A model generated the notes under the pieces. It was given only the letters and a program-made list of their open reading frames with translations, did not search any database and had not been told where the DNA came from. A program made the translations under genes and the position numbers. A stretch of 64,000 bases of DNA from Candidatus Rhodoferax odensensis (lineage in GTDB: Bacteria; Pseudomonadota; Gammaproteobacteria; Burkholderiales; Burkholderiaceae_C). Of the stretch, positions 34,999 through 45,694 are shown one piece after another. The stretch lies in contig JADKDJ010000008.1 of assembly GCA_016718405.1 (NCBI GenBank), forward strand, positions 1 through 64,000, given 5' to 3'. Each line of letters starts with the position of its first letter. The first letter of the stretch is position 1.

Positions 34999-35496
34999 TT
35001 ACGGTTGCCTGGCTTTCGCCAAGGTGCCTATCGGCAGAAACAGGCACAGTGAATCATCAGCAGTCTCGACAAAGCCCAGGCGCGTGTAAAACGCTTTGGC
35101 CTTTTCGTCTTTTGCGTCGACCAGCACAGCGTACAAGCCAACTTGCTGCGAAAACTCCAGTGCCAGTTGCAGCGCGAAGGCAAGCAAATCCTGTCCTATA
35201 CCATGGCCCTGATGACGCGCATCCACAGCCAGCCGACCAACTCGCACAACCGGAACTGGGTAGCGGGGCAATTTCAGACTTGCGGGCAATTGGGCCGTGG
35301 CAACCTGCCCGGCACTAACCGTCACAAAACCGGTGGCCGTGGCCCCATCATCGGCCAGCGCGACATAAGTCTTGCCAAACCCGCGCCGTTGCAGTTGCCC
35401 GGCCTGCCGGAGAAGGAAGTCATTCAGCGCCGCGTCGCCGCAATCGAAGCCCACGCGCACATGATGTGCTGCAAGGCGCTCAATCGGCACGGCCAT
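34999..35496 (-). CDS. tacT: GNAT acetyltransferase toxin (TacT-like)
   Basis: 165 residues. The acetyl-CoA loop VGRLAVDARHQGHGIGQDLLAFAL and the C-terminal AKAFYTRLGFVET are typical of GNAT toxins that acetylate charged aminoacyl-tRNA and stop translation. The opening IERLAAHHVRVGFDCGDAALNDFLLRQA is the standard TacT/AtaT start (core GF.CG...LN.FL). It follows the DUF1778 antitoxin gene with no spacer (TAA then ATG) and is itself followed, again with no spacer, by the DUF262/HNH gene. Toxicity and target tRNA are inferred from the family. Confidence 0.9.
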   Translation of the reverse strand: MAVPIERLAAHHVRVGFDCGDAALNDFLLRQAGQLQRRGFGKTYVALADDGATATGFVTVSAGQVATAQLPASLKLPRYPVPVVRVGRLAVDARHQGHGIGQDLLAFALQLALEFSQQVGLYAVLVDAKDEKAKAFYTRLGFVETADDSLCLFLPIGTLAKARQP

Positions 35497-35766
35497 TTAT
35501 CGCTGTGCCATCAGCTTGCGCAGCGCGGCAGTGGGTTTAGACGGTTTTTCACACGCCGCCACAAAAGACTGGAAGGCCTGCTGCGACAACATAAGAGAAT
35601 CGTCGTCCGCGACGATGCGACGCGCGGCTTCGAAGGCGTTTTGCAGCATAAAGCCGGACACTGTCGCACCCATCATGGTGGCAGCGCGTTCAATCGTGGC
35701 CTTGGCCTGCGGCGTGGTGCGAAGATTGATGCGAACAGACTGAGTACGGCTGGCGGCGGATGGCAT
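35497..35766 (-). CDS. tacA: DUF1778 ribbon-helix-helix antitoxin (TacA-like)
   Basis: 89 residues from the ATG at 35766; the earlier in-frame start lacks support. The N-terminal ribbon-helix-helix DNA-binding part is SVRINLRTTPQAKATIERAATMMG, followed by the typical SGFMLQNAFEAARRIV helix and the C-terminal tail that neutralises the partner. It is expected to repress its own promoter in complex with TacT. The promoter should lie in the 50 bases between 35767 and the gamma-glutamyltransferase gene stop; no box is clear by eye. Confidence 0.9.
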   Translation of the reverse strand: MPSAASRTQSVRINLRTTPQAKATIERAATMMGATVSGFMLQNAFEAARRIVADDDSLMLSQQAFQSFVAACEKPSKPTAALRKLMAQR

Positions 35767-35817
35767 GGAAACACTCCTTGAGTGCCGAAGATTGTACGTC
35801 AAAGTGACACACAGAAC

Positions 35818-37431
<1,614 letters not shown>

Positions 37432-37480
37432 CGCCAAATTATCGGCGCTGCACCACCTTGCGTGCACGGCAGGGCGCACA

Positions 37481-39454
37481 TCAATCGATCAGTGTCTTCT
37501 CCAAAAACTTCACCGTGGCGAAGAACTCAAAGTCGGCGTTGGCCTTGCGCCGAAAGCCGTGGCCTTCGTTGTCGGCCAGCAGATACCAGACCGGCACATT
37601 GTTCTTGCGCACCGCGTCAACGATTTGCTGCGCCTCGGTGTAGGGCACGCGCGGGTCGTTCTTGCCCTGCACCACGAACAGAGGAACCTTGATGGCAGCG
37701 GCGTTGTTCAGTGGCGCGATCTGCTCGTGAAAAGCGCGCATCTTGGGATCGCGCTCGTCACCATACTCAACTCGGCGCAGGTCGCGGCGATAGCTCTCGG
37801 TGTTGTTCAGGAAGGTCACAAAGTGGCTGATACCGACCACGTCAATGGCACCGCGAATCTGGGGGCTGTAGTCCACCGCGGTTGCCAGCGTCATGTAACC
37901 GCCGTAGCTGCCACCGCTGACCACAATGCGCTTGGCGTCCAGTCGCGCATGCGTGCCAACCCAATCGAGAAACGCCCCACCGTCCTTGACCGAGTCCTTG
38001 CGTTTGAAGCCATTGTCCAAATCCAGAAAAGTCTTGCCGTAGCCGCTGGAGCCGCGCACGTTAGGCATCAGGATGGCGATGCCCATTTCATTGAGAAAGT
38101 AGTTGTAGCGCCCCATGAAACGCACTGTGGACTGCCCCTCAGGGCCGCCATGGAAACTCACCAGCACCGGGCGTTTGCCAGGGAACCTGGACGCGTCGGG
38201 CAAGAACAGCCAGCCACTGACGGCCAGGCCGTCGAAGCTCTTGATCTGCACCAATGCCGGGCTGACGAAGGTCTCCGGGTTGATGCCCGGCGCCGAGCTC
38301 GCCACCGTCCAGCGTTCGGTCTTGCCAGTCGCGCCGTCGAAGGTGTAGACGTCTCCGGGGCTCTGCGGCGAGTTCAGCGAAAACGCAAGCTGAGTGTGCT
38401 GTGTCTCGTGCCACTGGCCACCCCCGATCGAGCCGGCCGGTATCGCCGGGCGCGACAGCTCCTTGCCCGAAACGGCATCGAACAGGCGCATCTCATCACG
38501 ACCATTGTTGTTGACCACCGCCATCAACTGCTTGCCATCGTCCGACAGCGAGAAGTTCTCGATGTCCCAGGGAATGTGCCGCGACAACACGGTCAAGGAC
38601 TTGTCACGCCGGTCGTACACGGCCAACTCGCCAAACTCGCCACCCTGATTGGTGACCAGAAACAGACGCTGGTTGTCCAGACTCCACTCGAAGCCCGTGT
38701 AGCCGGCGGTGGGGGCGCCGGGCTTGGGCAGGATTCTTTCGCGCGCACCGGACTTGGCATCGATCAGGAACACATCCGAGTCGTTGGGCGTGCGGTACTG
38801 CTGAGCCACGATGGTGGCGTCGTCGTGGGTGAAGCGAAAGCTGCCCCAACCGCCACCGGGCAACTCCGCCAAGCGGGTCTTGAGTTCGGGTTTAAGAGGG
38901 TCGACCAAAGTCAGACTGGTGACCACTTGCGCCCGGGTACCGCCCTGAGCAGTCCGGTCCAGCGGCACGGCCCCGATCAGAATGCGGTCGCCAGCGCGCG
39001 TCCAGCTGTAGCCACTGCGCTCATCCGGGGTCGACAGCAGCGTGGACTGACGAGTATCGAGGTCCATCCGGAACACCTGGGTCGCTTCGTTGCCGCCGGT
39101 GTCTCGGCCATAGACCATGTATTTGCCGTGCTTGGGGGCAAAGGACGCGGCCGATACCGGGTCGGGAAAGTCAGTGATTTTCTCCAGCTTGCCGCCGGGT
39201 GACTTGAGCCAGTAGATCTGTGCAATGTTGGCGCCCGCTTCGCGGTGGCGCACCAGCATCGAGCGCTCGGTGGGGTGCCAATCCACGAAGCCGTGGCCAC
39301 GGAACTCGGTGTACAGCGACACTTTGTCGGCAATACTCTTGGGGATGGCTGGAATACCGTCGGCCAGCAAGTTGGCGTTAGGGCTGACGATTTCTTGCGC
39401 GCAAGTGCCCGCCACAGTGAGCGCAATGGCCGCGCCCAGAATCAACTGTCTCAT
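37481..39454 (-). CDS. S9-family (prolyl oligopeptidase-like) peptidase, secreted
   Basis: 657 residues with a signal peptide (cleavage near TCA-Q); the ATG at 39454 has GGAG upstream. A beta-propeller-like N-terminal half is followed by an alpha/beta hydrolase. The nucleophile is the Ser in VVSGGSYGGYM, the Asp lies in KNDPRVPYTEA and the His in EGHGFRRKAN. It likely degrades peptides in the periplasm. It is followed 49 bases downstream by the gamma-glutamyltransferase gene. The overall order is typical of acylaminoacyl-peptidase-like S9C enzymes. Confidence 0.92.
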   Translation of the reverse strand: MRQLILGAAIALTVAGTCAQEIVSPNANLLADGIPAIPKSIADKVSLYTEFRGHGFVDWHPTERSMLVRHREAGANIAQIYWLKSPGGKLEKITDFPDPVSAASFAPKHGKYMVYGRDTGGNEATQVFRMDLDTRQSTLLSTPDERSGYSWTRAGDRILIGAVPLDRTAQGGTRAQVVTSLTLVDPLKPELKTRLAELPGGGWGSFRFTHDDATIVAQQYRTPNDSDVFLIDAKSGARERILPKPGAPTAGYTGFEWSLDNQRLFLVTNQGGEFGELAVYDRRDKSLTVLSRHIPWDIENFSLSDDGKQLMAVVNNNGRDEMRLFDAVSGKELSRPAIPAGSIGGGQWHETQHTQLAFSLNSPQSPGDVYTFDGATGKTERWTVASSAPGINPETFVSPALVQIKSFDGLAVSGWLFLPDASRFPGKRPVLVSFHGGPEGQSTVRFMGRYNYFLNEMGIAILMPNVRGSSGYGKTFLDLDNGFKRKDSVKDGGAFLDWVGTHARLDAKRIVVSGGSYGGYMTLATAVDYSPQIRGAIDVVGISHFVTFLNNTESYRRDLRRVEYGDERDPKMRAFHEQIAPLNNAAAIKVPLFVVQGKNDPRVPYTEAQQIVDAVRKNNVPVWYLLADNEGHGFRRKANADFEFFATVKFLEKTLID

Positions 39455-39618
39455 GCAACACTCCAGGATCGTAGGGTTGGGGTACCGAAACTGCGCCGCA
39501 CCGCCCCTCTTGAAGCAGGATCGACACGCAGTCCAGCGAGAAGGGACCGATTAGACCAAAGATCGGTCAACGCTGCACCAAGGGGGGATGCCGGGCACTT
39601 ACCCCGGACACGATTCGG

Positions 39619-40911
39619 TCAGGTCGATCGAAGGCTTTTGTGCAGGCGTCGCAGCGACCACCACACCCCCAGCGCCACTGCGGGAATCGCCAGCGCAGCA
39701 CTGCTCTCTGGGCTCAACGGCCAGCCCAGACCCTGCGCGCCCTTGGCCAGGTAGCTGATGAGTCCGACGATGTAATAGGTAATGGCCGCCACCGACAAGC
39801 CCTCCACCGTGGACTGCAGTTTGAGCTGCAGATCCTGGCGCTGGTTCATGGTGGCAAGCAGGGCCTGGCTGCTTTGCTGCTGCTCGATCTCGACGCGCGT
39901 GCGCAGCAAATTGCTCATGCGTGACACCCGCTGCGACAGGGCGTCCTGGCGACGTGAGGCCCACGCACAGGTGCTGCGTGCAGGCGACAGGCGTCGGTCC
40001 ATGAACTCGCGAATCGTCTGCATGCCGCTCAAGCGCGACTCGGCAATATCGTCAATGCGCGTGTCCACCAACTCAAAATAGGCCGCGCTGGCCGAGAAGC
40101 GGGAGTGAGTGGCCGCATGCTGGCTCTCCACTTGCCCAGCCAGCCGCGTCAGACGGTCCAGCAGCACGGGCTCGTCTTCACGCGTGGCACTTCGAATGGC
40201 CTGCGCCAACTCGGCGAGCTCGCGTTCCGCAAAGGCCAGCACCGTGGCGGCATCTCGCGCAGCAGGCAATCCCAGCAAGGCAGCCATGCGGTAGGTCTCG
40301 ATCTCGAGCAGGCGCTGCACCAGGCGCCCGAGCCGGCGTGGCGTCATGCCCCCGGCCAACAGCACCATGCGTGAGCTGCCGTCGGCGTGCAGCGCAAAGT
40401 CGGTGTAAACCTCACCATAACCATGGGCAACTGTCGAGGCCACCAAACTGTCTTCCTGCAGCATGTGTTTGACCAAGGTGTCGCGGTCAAACTCACTGAT
40501 CGGCAACACCCACACCTGCAAGCTCGTCAGGCACTGCCCCGGCAGCGCCGCGAGCCACTCGTGCGGCACCACCTGGGTGGCCGCCTCGGGCAGGCGCTCG
40601 GCCAGCGCGGCAGTCTGCAGCGTGTGTGAGAAGGTCCAGGTCACAAACTCGGTGTGCAGTTCCCACCGAATGCGAAATGGCCCCACGTCCATGCGTAAGT
40701 GCGTACAGCCCTGCTCGGGCGAAGGCAGATGCTGATCGCGCAGCAAGGCGGCCAGATGCGCGCGGCTGGCCTCGCGCTCGGCGGCATCACACACCATCAC
40801 CACGTGCGAGATCGCCAACGGCGGGTCCAGCGCCTCGGGCGGGCGGGCATGTATTTCATTGTGCAACGCGACGCGTTGCGGGTGTTGGCGGGGTTGGGGT
40901 GCAGCGTGCAT
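39619..40911 (-). CDS. DUF3422 family membrane protein
   Basis: 430 residues. The start ALHNEIHARPPEAL is the signature of DUF3422, a proteobacterial family of unknown function. The middle is helical, the C-terminal region has two hydrophobic helices (TVEGLSVAAITYYIVGLISYLAKG and a following AIPAVALGVWWSL) and a basic tail. No catalytic motif is known. It stands alone, divergent to a small secreted-protein gene. No operon partner is evident. Confidence 0.85.
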   Translation of the reverse strand: MHAAPQPRQHPQRVALHNEIHARPPEALDPPLAISHVVMVCDAAEREASRAHLAALLRDQHLPSPEQGCTHLRMDVGPFRIRWELHTEFVTWTFSHTLQTAALAERLPEAATQVVPHEWLAALPGQCLTSLQVWVLPISEFDRDTLVKHMLQEDSLVASTVAHGYGEVYTDFALHADGSSRMVLLAGGMTPRRLGRLVQRLLEIETYRMAALLGLPAARDAATVLAFAERELAELAQAIRSATREDEPVLLDRLTRLAGQVESQHAATHSRFSASAAYFELVDTRIDDIAESRLSGMQTIREFMDRRLSPARSTCAWASRRQDALSQRVSRMSNLLRTRVEIEQQQSSQALLATMNQRQDLQLKLQSTVEGLSVAAITYYIVGLISYLAKGAQGLGWPLSPESSAALAIPAVALGVWWSLRRLHKSLRST

Positions 40912-41055
40912 GGTGTCCTCGGACCGTGCATTGTGACGCAGGCGAGTCGGGGCGCAACGTCAGGCAGACGTTTGGCCCACGGTCCAATCGACCACGACCG
41001 ACCAGCCGACCTTGTTATGCTCGCGGCTTCGTTTTACCGCAAAGGGAAGGTTCAC

Positions 41056-41541
41056 ATGAAGCGAATAACCATGGCCGCGATCGCGCTGGGGCTGGCCTGC
41101 GCCAGCGCAAGCTGGGCACAAGGCTTGCAGCCGTCCAAGGATGCCTGCGCCTACAGCGTACCCGAGCTGGAAACCGCGCTGGGCATCAAGCTCCAAGCCG
41201 GGCGCGGCAGCGAAGTCGGGTTTTCCGGTGGCAAGCAGCTGAGCTGCAGCTACAGTGGCAAGGGGCTGCACAGTGTCACGCTGACCCAGGTTCGCATGGA
41301 CAATGCCGCATCGCTGGCGGCGAACTTCGATCGCTTCAAGGCCGGGACCATGGAGCCCATCGCGGGTGACGCCGACAAGGCGCGCTGGCAGCTGGGCCAG
41401 GGCGACCTGACCGACGTCACGCTGGACTATCTGCGTGCAAACACGCAAACCCAGGTTCGTGTGAGCGGCGTCAACATGAAAAACGCAGCCGAGGTCACGC
41501 AGATGCGCGCGCGCGTGCAGAAGCTGCGCCGATTGCCTTGA
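41056..41541 (+). CDS. Small secreted protein of unknown function
   Basis: 161 residues from the ATG at 41056, which has AAGGGAAGG upstream. A signal peptide (first about 21, ending SWA-Q) is followed by a compact domain with two conserved-looking cysteines (DACAYS and QLSCSYSG), likely a disulfide. The family is not recognised. The stop overlaps the start of dusC (TTGA), so the two are translated together although a functional link is not obvious. Confidence 0.65.
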   Translation: MKRITMAAIALGLACASASWAQGLQPSKDACAYSVPELETALGIKLQAGRGSEVGFSGGKQLSCSYSGKGLHSVTLTQVRMDNAASLAANFDRFKAGTMEPIAGDADKARWQLGQGDLTDVTLDYLRANTQTQVRVSGVNMKNAAEVTQMRARVQKLRRLP

Positions 41542-42527
41542 CGCTGCTGCTGGCCCCGATGGAGGGCCTGCTCGACTTCGTGTTGCGCGACGTGCTGACA
41601 CGCGTGGGCGGCGTGGACCGTTGCGTGTCGGAGTTCATTCGCATCACCCAAACACTGCTGCCAGAGCGGGTGTTTGTGCGCCACGTGCCTGAGTTGCTCA
41701 ATGGCGGATGCACTTTCTCCGGTGTGCCGGTGCGCCCCCAGTTGCTGGGCTCTGACCCGAGCTGCCTGGCCGACAACGCTGCCAGACTTGCAGCTTTGGG
41801 ACCACACGGCATTGACCTCAACTTCGGCTGCCCCGCCAAGGTGGTCAACCGCCACGGTGGCGGCGCGGCGCTGCTGGATGCACCTGAGCAGCTACACCGC
41901 ATCGTCCTCGCGGTGCGTCACGCGGTACCGGCGCACATGCCGGTTTCGGCCAAGATGCGACTGGGCTTTAACGACGATGCGCGCGCCGAGGAGTGTGCGC
42001 AGGCGATTGCCGACGCGGGCGCTTGCGAAATCGTGGTGCACGCCCGCACCAAGGCGCATGGCTACCGACCGCCGGCCTACTGGGAGCGCATCGCCGATAT
42101 CCGTGCCGCGGTGCGCATTCCGGTGGTGGCAAACGGCGAGATCTGGACCGTAGCCGACGCGCTGCGCTGCCGCGAGGTGTCGGGCTGCAATGCGCTGATG
42201 CTCGGTCGCGGCATGGTGGCCGACCCGGGGTTGGCGCTGGCCATCCGCGGCGCCACGGCCACCACCGGCGCGGCGCCAAACGCGCAGGCACACGTCAGTT
42301 GGCAAGCCTTGCTGCCGCTGATCGCCGACTTCTGGCAACTGGTGCGGCAACGGCTGGAGCGCCGTCAGCAGGCGGGCCGGCTCAAGCAGTGGCTCAACTT
42401 GCTGCGCCGACGCTATCCGCAGGCACAAGCGGCGTTTGAGGCCCTGCGCGCGGTGGATGAGCCGGCCCGGATTGACGACTGGCTGCACACCCAAGCACTG
42501 CGAGCACCCGCCACGACCATCACTTAA
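41538..42527 (+). CDS. dusC: tRNA-dihydrouridine synthase (DusC-type)
   Basis: 329 residues. It reduces uridine to dihydrouridine in tRNA with FMN. The start is a TTG at 41538 overlapping the upstream TGA; no ATG is available before the essential LLLAPMEG FMN motif (first ATG is inside it). Also visible are DLNFGCPAK with the active-site Cys, RLGF and the loop HARTKAHGY, then VVANGEIW. The LSxxP and length fit the DusC (U16) branch. Translational overlap with the preceding gene probably drives initiation. Confidence 0.9.
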   Translation: MTLLLAPMEGLLDFVLRDVLTRVGGVDRCVSEFIRITQTLLPERVFVRHVPELLNGGCTFSGVPVRPQLLGSDPSCLADNAARLAALGPHGIDLNFGCPAKVVNRHGGGAALLDAPEQLHRIVLAVRHAVPAHMPVSAKMRLGFNDDARAEECAQAIADAGACEIVVHARTKAHGYRPPAYWERIADIRAAVRIPVVANGEIWTVADALRCREVSGCNALMLGRGMVADPGLALAIRGATATTGAAPNAQAHVSWQALLPLIADFWQLVRQRLERRQQAGRLKQWLNLLRRRYPQAQAAFEALRAVDEPARIDDWLHTQALRAPATTIT

Positions 42528-42555
42528 GTGTTCCACAAGTCACGACTAACCTGCC

Positions 42556-42582
42556 GTCATTGCGCGCGAAGCGCGGCAATTC
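42556..42582. repeat. Dispersed-type palindromic repeat
   Basis: The motif GTCATTGCGCGCGAAGCGCGGCAAT forms a hairpin (TTGC-GCGC / GCGC-GGCAA around GAA) and matches, by eye, the GTCATTGCGAGCGAAGCGCGGCAATC repeat widespread in Proteobacteria intergenic regions. It lies between the stops of the convergent dusC and PAS-GGDEF/EAL genes, where it could also terminate transcription from either side. Confidence 0.55.
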
Positions 42583-42607
42583 ATGTCTGTGGCCGCGCCG
42601 GACCGCC

Positions 42608-45478
42608 TTACGCGTCGCGCTGTTGCTGCTGCGCCCAGCGTGCGGTCCAGGTTTCGGCCGGCTCGGGCCTGCCAAACAGGTAGCCCTGCAACACATCACA
42701 GCGATGTTGGCTGAGAAAGGCACGCTGCCCAGGCGTTTCCACACCCTCGGCGACCACGCTCAGGCCCAGGCTGTGCGCCAGGGCCAGCGTAGCGGCGCTG
42801 ATCGCGGCGTCGTTCTCGTCGGATTCAATGTCACGTACAAAGGCCCGGTCCAGCTTGAGGGTCTGAATCGGCAGCAGCTTGAGGTAGGCCAGGCTAGAGT
42901 AGCCGGTACCGAAATCGTCGATCGCCAGCGCCACGCCCAAGGCACGCAATTGCTGCAAGCGGCCGATGGCTCGCTCGGGGTCCGCCATGGCGACCGACTC
43001 GGTCACCTCGAGCTCCAGGTCGGCGCCAGCCAAAGCGTGCCGGGCCAATGTGGCGCTCACCATGGTTACCAGGTCCGGGGCGCGCAACTGGTGGGCGCTC
43101 AAGTTAACCGCCATGCTGAGGTGTCGCCAGCCCAGCGCATGCCAGGCCGCCAACTGGCGGCAGGCTTCGTTAAGCACCCACTGCCCCAACTCATCAATCA
43201 GCCCACTCTCTTCAGCGATGACGATGAACTTCAGCGGCGACACCATGCCCAGCGTGGGATGACGCCAACGCACCAGCGCCTCGACCCCGCACACACTGGC
43301 GTCGCTGCCCAGCACCTTGGGCTGGTAATGCACCGACAGTTGACGCTCGCGCAAAGCAACACGCAGATCACGCTCGAGCATCAGGCGCTCTTGCACCTCG
43401 ACATTCATGCTGGCCGTGAAGAACTGCACGTTGTTGCGGCCCTGCGCCTTGGCGTGGTACATCGCCGTGTCGGCCGCCTTCATCAAGCTGGTGGTGTCCG
43501 TGCCGTCTTGCGGAAACACACTGACACCTATGCTGGTGCTTGAGCTAAGCGTGTGCCCCTGAACCTGGTAGGGCTCGGCCAGGCGCTGCAAGATGGCCCC
43601 GGCAATGGTGGCGGCGTCCAGCGCGGCACTCAGATCGGTCAACACCACCACAAATTCGTCGCCGCCGAGCCGGGCCACGATGTCGCTGTCACGCACGCAG
43701 GCCAGCAGGCGCGGCGCGACCTGTGCCAGCAAGCGGTCCCCCACCTGGTGCCCAAGTGAATCGTTGACGGTCTTGAAGCGGTCCAGGTCGATGAACATCA
43801 CCGCCAGCTTGGTGCCATCGCGCAGCGCAAAGCGCAGCGCCTGCTCCATGCGGCTTTCAAGGTCGTGGCGGTTGATCAGCCCGGTCAACACATCGTGCCG
43901 CGCCAGGTACTCCACCCGCTCCTGCGCCGCCTTGCGCTCGGTAATGTCGACGCAACTGGCCATGTAGTGGGTGATGACGCCGCGCTCGTCGCGAATAGCC
44001 GAAATCGCTGCGGACTTGGGATGCTCGCTGCCATCCTTGTGCCGGTCCCACAATTCGCCCAGCCAGAAGTCCGACTCCTTCAGGTGCGACCACAGGCTGC
44101 GGTAGGTCTCGCCGGGTGTGCGCCCGCTCGCCAGCACGCGCGGGTTTTGACCGCGCAGCTCATCAATCTCAAAACCCGTCAGTCGCGTGAAAGCAGGGTT
44201 GATGGCGACAATGCAGTTGTTCTGGTCGGTGATCACGATCGCCTCGCCGCTGTTAGCGAAAATCCGGGCGTACAGATTCAGCTCTGCCTGCGCCTCCTTT
44301 TGCGCGGTGATATCGTGCACCACGGCGATCCCTGACTTGACCCGGCCGTCGCGCAAAATCGGCGCCGCGTTGGCCAGAACCCAATGGTCGCGGCCAGCTT
44401 CGTCGCGCAAGATGAACTCTTCGCCATGGACAGTTTCACCCTTGAGCACCGCACGAAACAAGGGCAGCTCCGACACCGGGCAGGGACTGCCGTCGCGACG
44501 CAAAACCGGCCACTTGCCAAGGGCTTGCGCCAAGTTGACGCCAGCCAGACCATCGGGTTGAGCCGCGCGCAGCCTGACGGCCTCTTGATTGGCCATGCGG
44601 ATGCGCACCTCGGGTGTGCCGGATTCCAGGCGCGACTCCACAGCGTCGGCCACGACAATGCTCGAAGGCGACTGGTCGAACACCGTGTGCATGAACGCCA
44701 AAGCCTCGGCGCGCTCGGCCTCAATCTGCGAGCGCTCGGTGATGTCATTGAGGATGCAGTGGGTACGCAGCGCGTTGCCCTCGGCGTCATAACCAATGCG
44801 CCCGGTCACCGTGACTCGGCGCATAGCACCGTCACGCGCGCGCACGTCGAACACCGGCCCCTGCACCGAGCCGCTGCGCACAAACTGCGGAAAATTCTCG
44901 GCCAGCGTGGGCACGGACTCCTCGTCGAGGTAGTCGGTGATGGATTTGCCAACCACATCCTCACGCCGGGTCTCACCCATCAAACGCAACCAGGCGTGGT
45001 TGACGGTAAGAATGTTGGCGCCCATATCCAGGGACTGGTAGGGAAGTGGCGCCTGCTCAAACAGCGTGCGAAACCGCTCTTCGGACTCTTGCAACAGGCG
45101 CTGCGCCTGCACCCGCTCGGTGGTGTTGCGGCTGATCACAATGCTCAGGGTTTTCGCGCCCTGCACCACGCGACGCACCGACACATCAGTGTGGACCAGT
45201 GAACCATCCAGACGCCGGTTGACCCACTCGAACGACGCCGCTTTACCAGCTTGCACGCGCGCAAAGACCTCGGCGGCTCGTACAGCGCTGTCGGAGCCAT
45301 CGGGCTGAACCGGTGGCGACCAGTCCACCAGCGTGGTGCCCAGTAGCTGCTCACGGGTACAGGCCAGTAGCGTGCATGCCGCCGGATTGCAGTCAACCGC
45401 ACACCCAGCGTCGTCGCACACCACCATGGCGTCGCCCGCTGCGGTAAACAGTGCGTGGTAATAGGCTTGGTCGATCAT
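42608..45478 (-). CDS. Multi-PAS GGDEF/EAL protein
   Basis: 956 residues, cytoplasmic (no membrane segments). Several PAS domains fill about residues 1-520, each followed by PAC-like stretches (for example RDGAMRRVTVTGRIGYDAEGN and HYMASCVDITERKAA). Then comes a GGDEF domain (LTGLINRHDLE, GGDEF intact, RDSD inhibitory site five residues before it) and an EAL domain with EALVRW, AVNLSAHQL, EVTES, IDDFGTG and EGVET intact. Both activities may therefore be present. It is a lone gene, convergent with dusC. The ligands of the PAS domains are unknown. Confidence 0.93.
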   Translation of the reverse strand: MIDQAYYHALFTAAGDAMVVCDDAGCAVDCNPAACTLLACTREQLLGTTLVDWSPPVQPDGSDSAVRAAEVFARVQAGKAASFEWVNRRLDGSLVHTDVSVRRVVQGAKTLSIVISRNTTERVQAQRLLQESEERFRTLFEQAPLPYQSLDMGANILTVNHAWLRLMGETRREDVVGKSITDYLDEESVPTLAENFPQFVRSGSVQGPVFDVRARDGAMRRVTVTGRIGYDAEGNALRTHCILNDITERSQIEAERAEALAFMHTVFDQSPSSIVVADAVESRLESGTPEVRIRMANQEAVRLRAAQPDGLAGVNLAQALGKWPVLRRDGSPCPVSELPLFRAVLKGETVHGEEFILRDEAGRDHWVLANAAPILRDGRVKSGIAVVHDITAQKEAQAELNLYARIFANSGEAIVITDQNNCIVAINPAFTRLTGFEIDELRGQNPRVLASGRTPGETYRSLWSHLKESDFWLGELWDRHKDGSEHPKSAAISAIRDERGVITHYMASCVDITERKAAQERVEYLARHDVLTGLINRHDLESRMEQALRFALRDGTKLAVMFIDLDRFKTVNDSLGHQVGDRLLAQVAPRLLACVRDSDIVARLGGDEFVVVLTDLSAALDAATIAGAILQRLAEPYQVQGHTLSSSTSIGVSVFPQDGTDTTSLMKAADTAMYHAKAQGRNNVQFFTASMNVEVQERLMLERDLRVALRERQLSVHYQPKVLGSDASVCGVEALVRWRHPTLGMVSPLKFIVIAEESGLIDELGQWVLNEACRQLAAWHALGWRHLSMAVNLSAHQLRAPDLVTMVSATLARHALAGADLELEVTESVAMADPERAIGRLQQLRALGVALAIDDFGTGYSSLAYLKLLPIQTLKLDRAFVRDIESDENDAAISAATLALAHSLGLSVVAEGVETPGQRAFLSQHRCDVLQGYLFGRPEPAETWTARWAQQQQRDA

Positions 45479-45694
45479 GCGCGGCGAAAACCCATGAGAT
45501 TGGTAAGACCAAATTGATCATTATTGCACCCGGGCGGTCAGCGCGCCACCGTCATGACTAGTGCAGCGCAACGTCGCAACGAGTGACCGAACAATCCCAG
45601 GTCCAAGCGTTTGGCCGCGCCCTTTGGTAACGCAAAGTAAAACCCCGTGCGTGCAAGCCGCGAGGCTGTCAAGATACCTGAACTTGAGGAGCGC

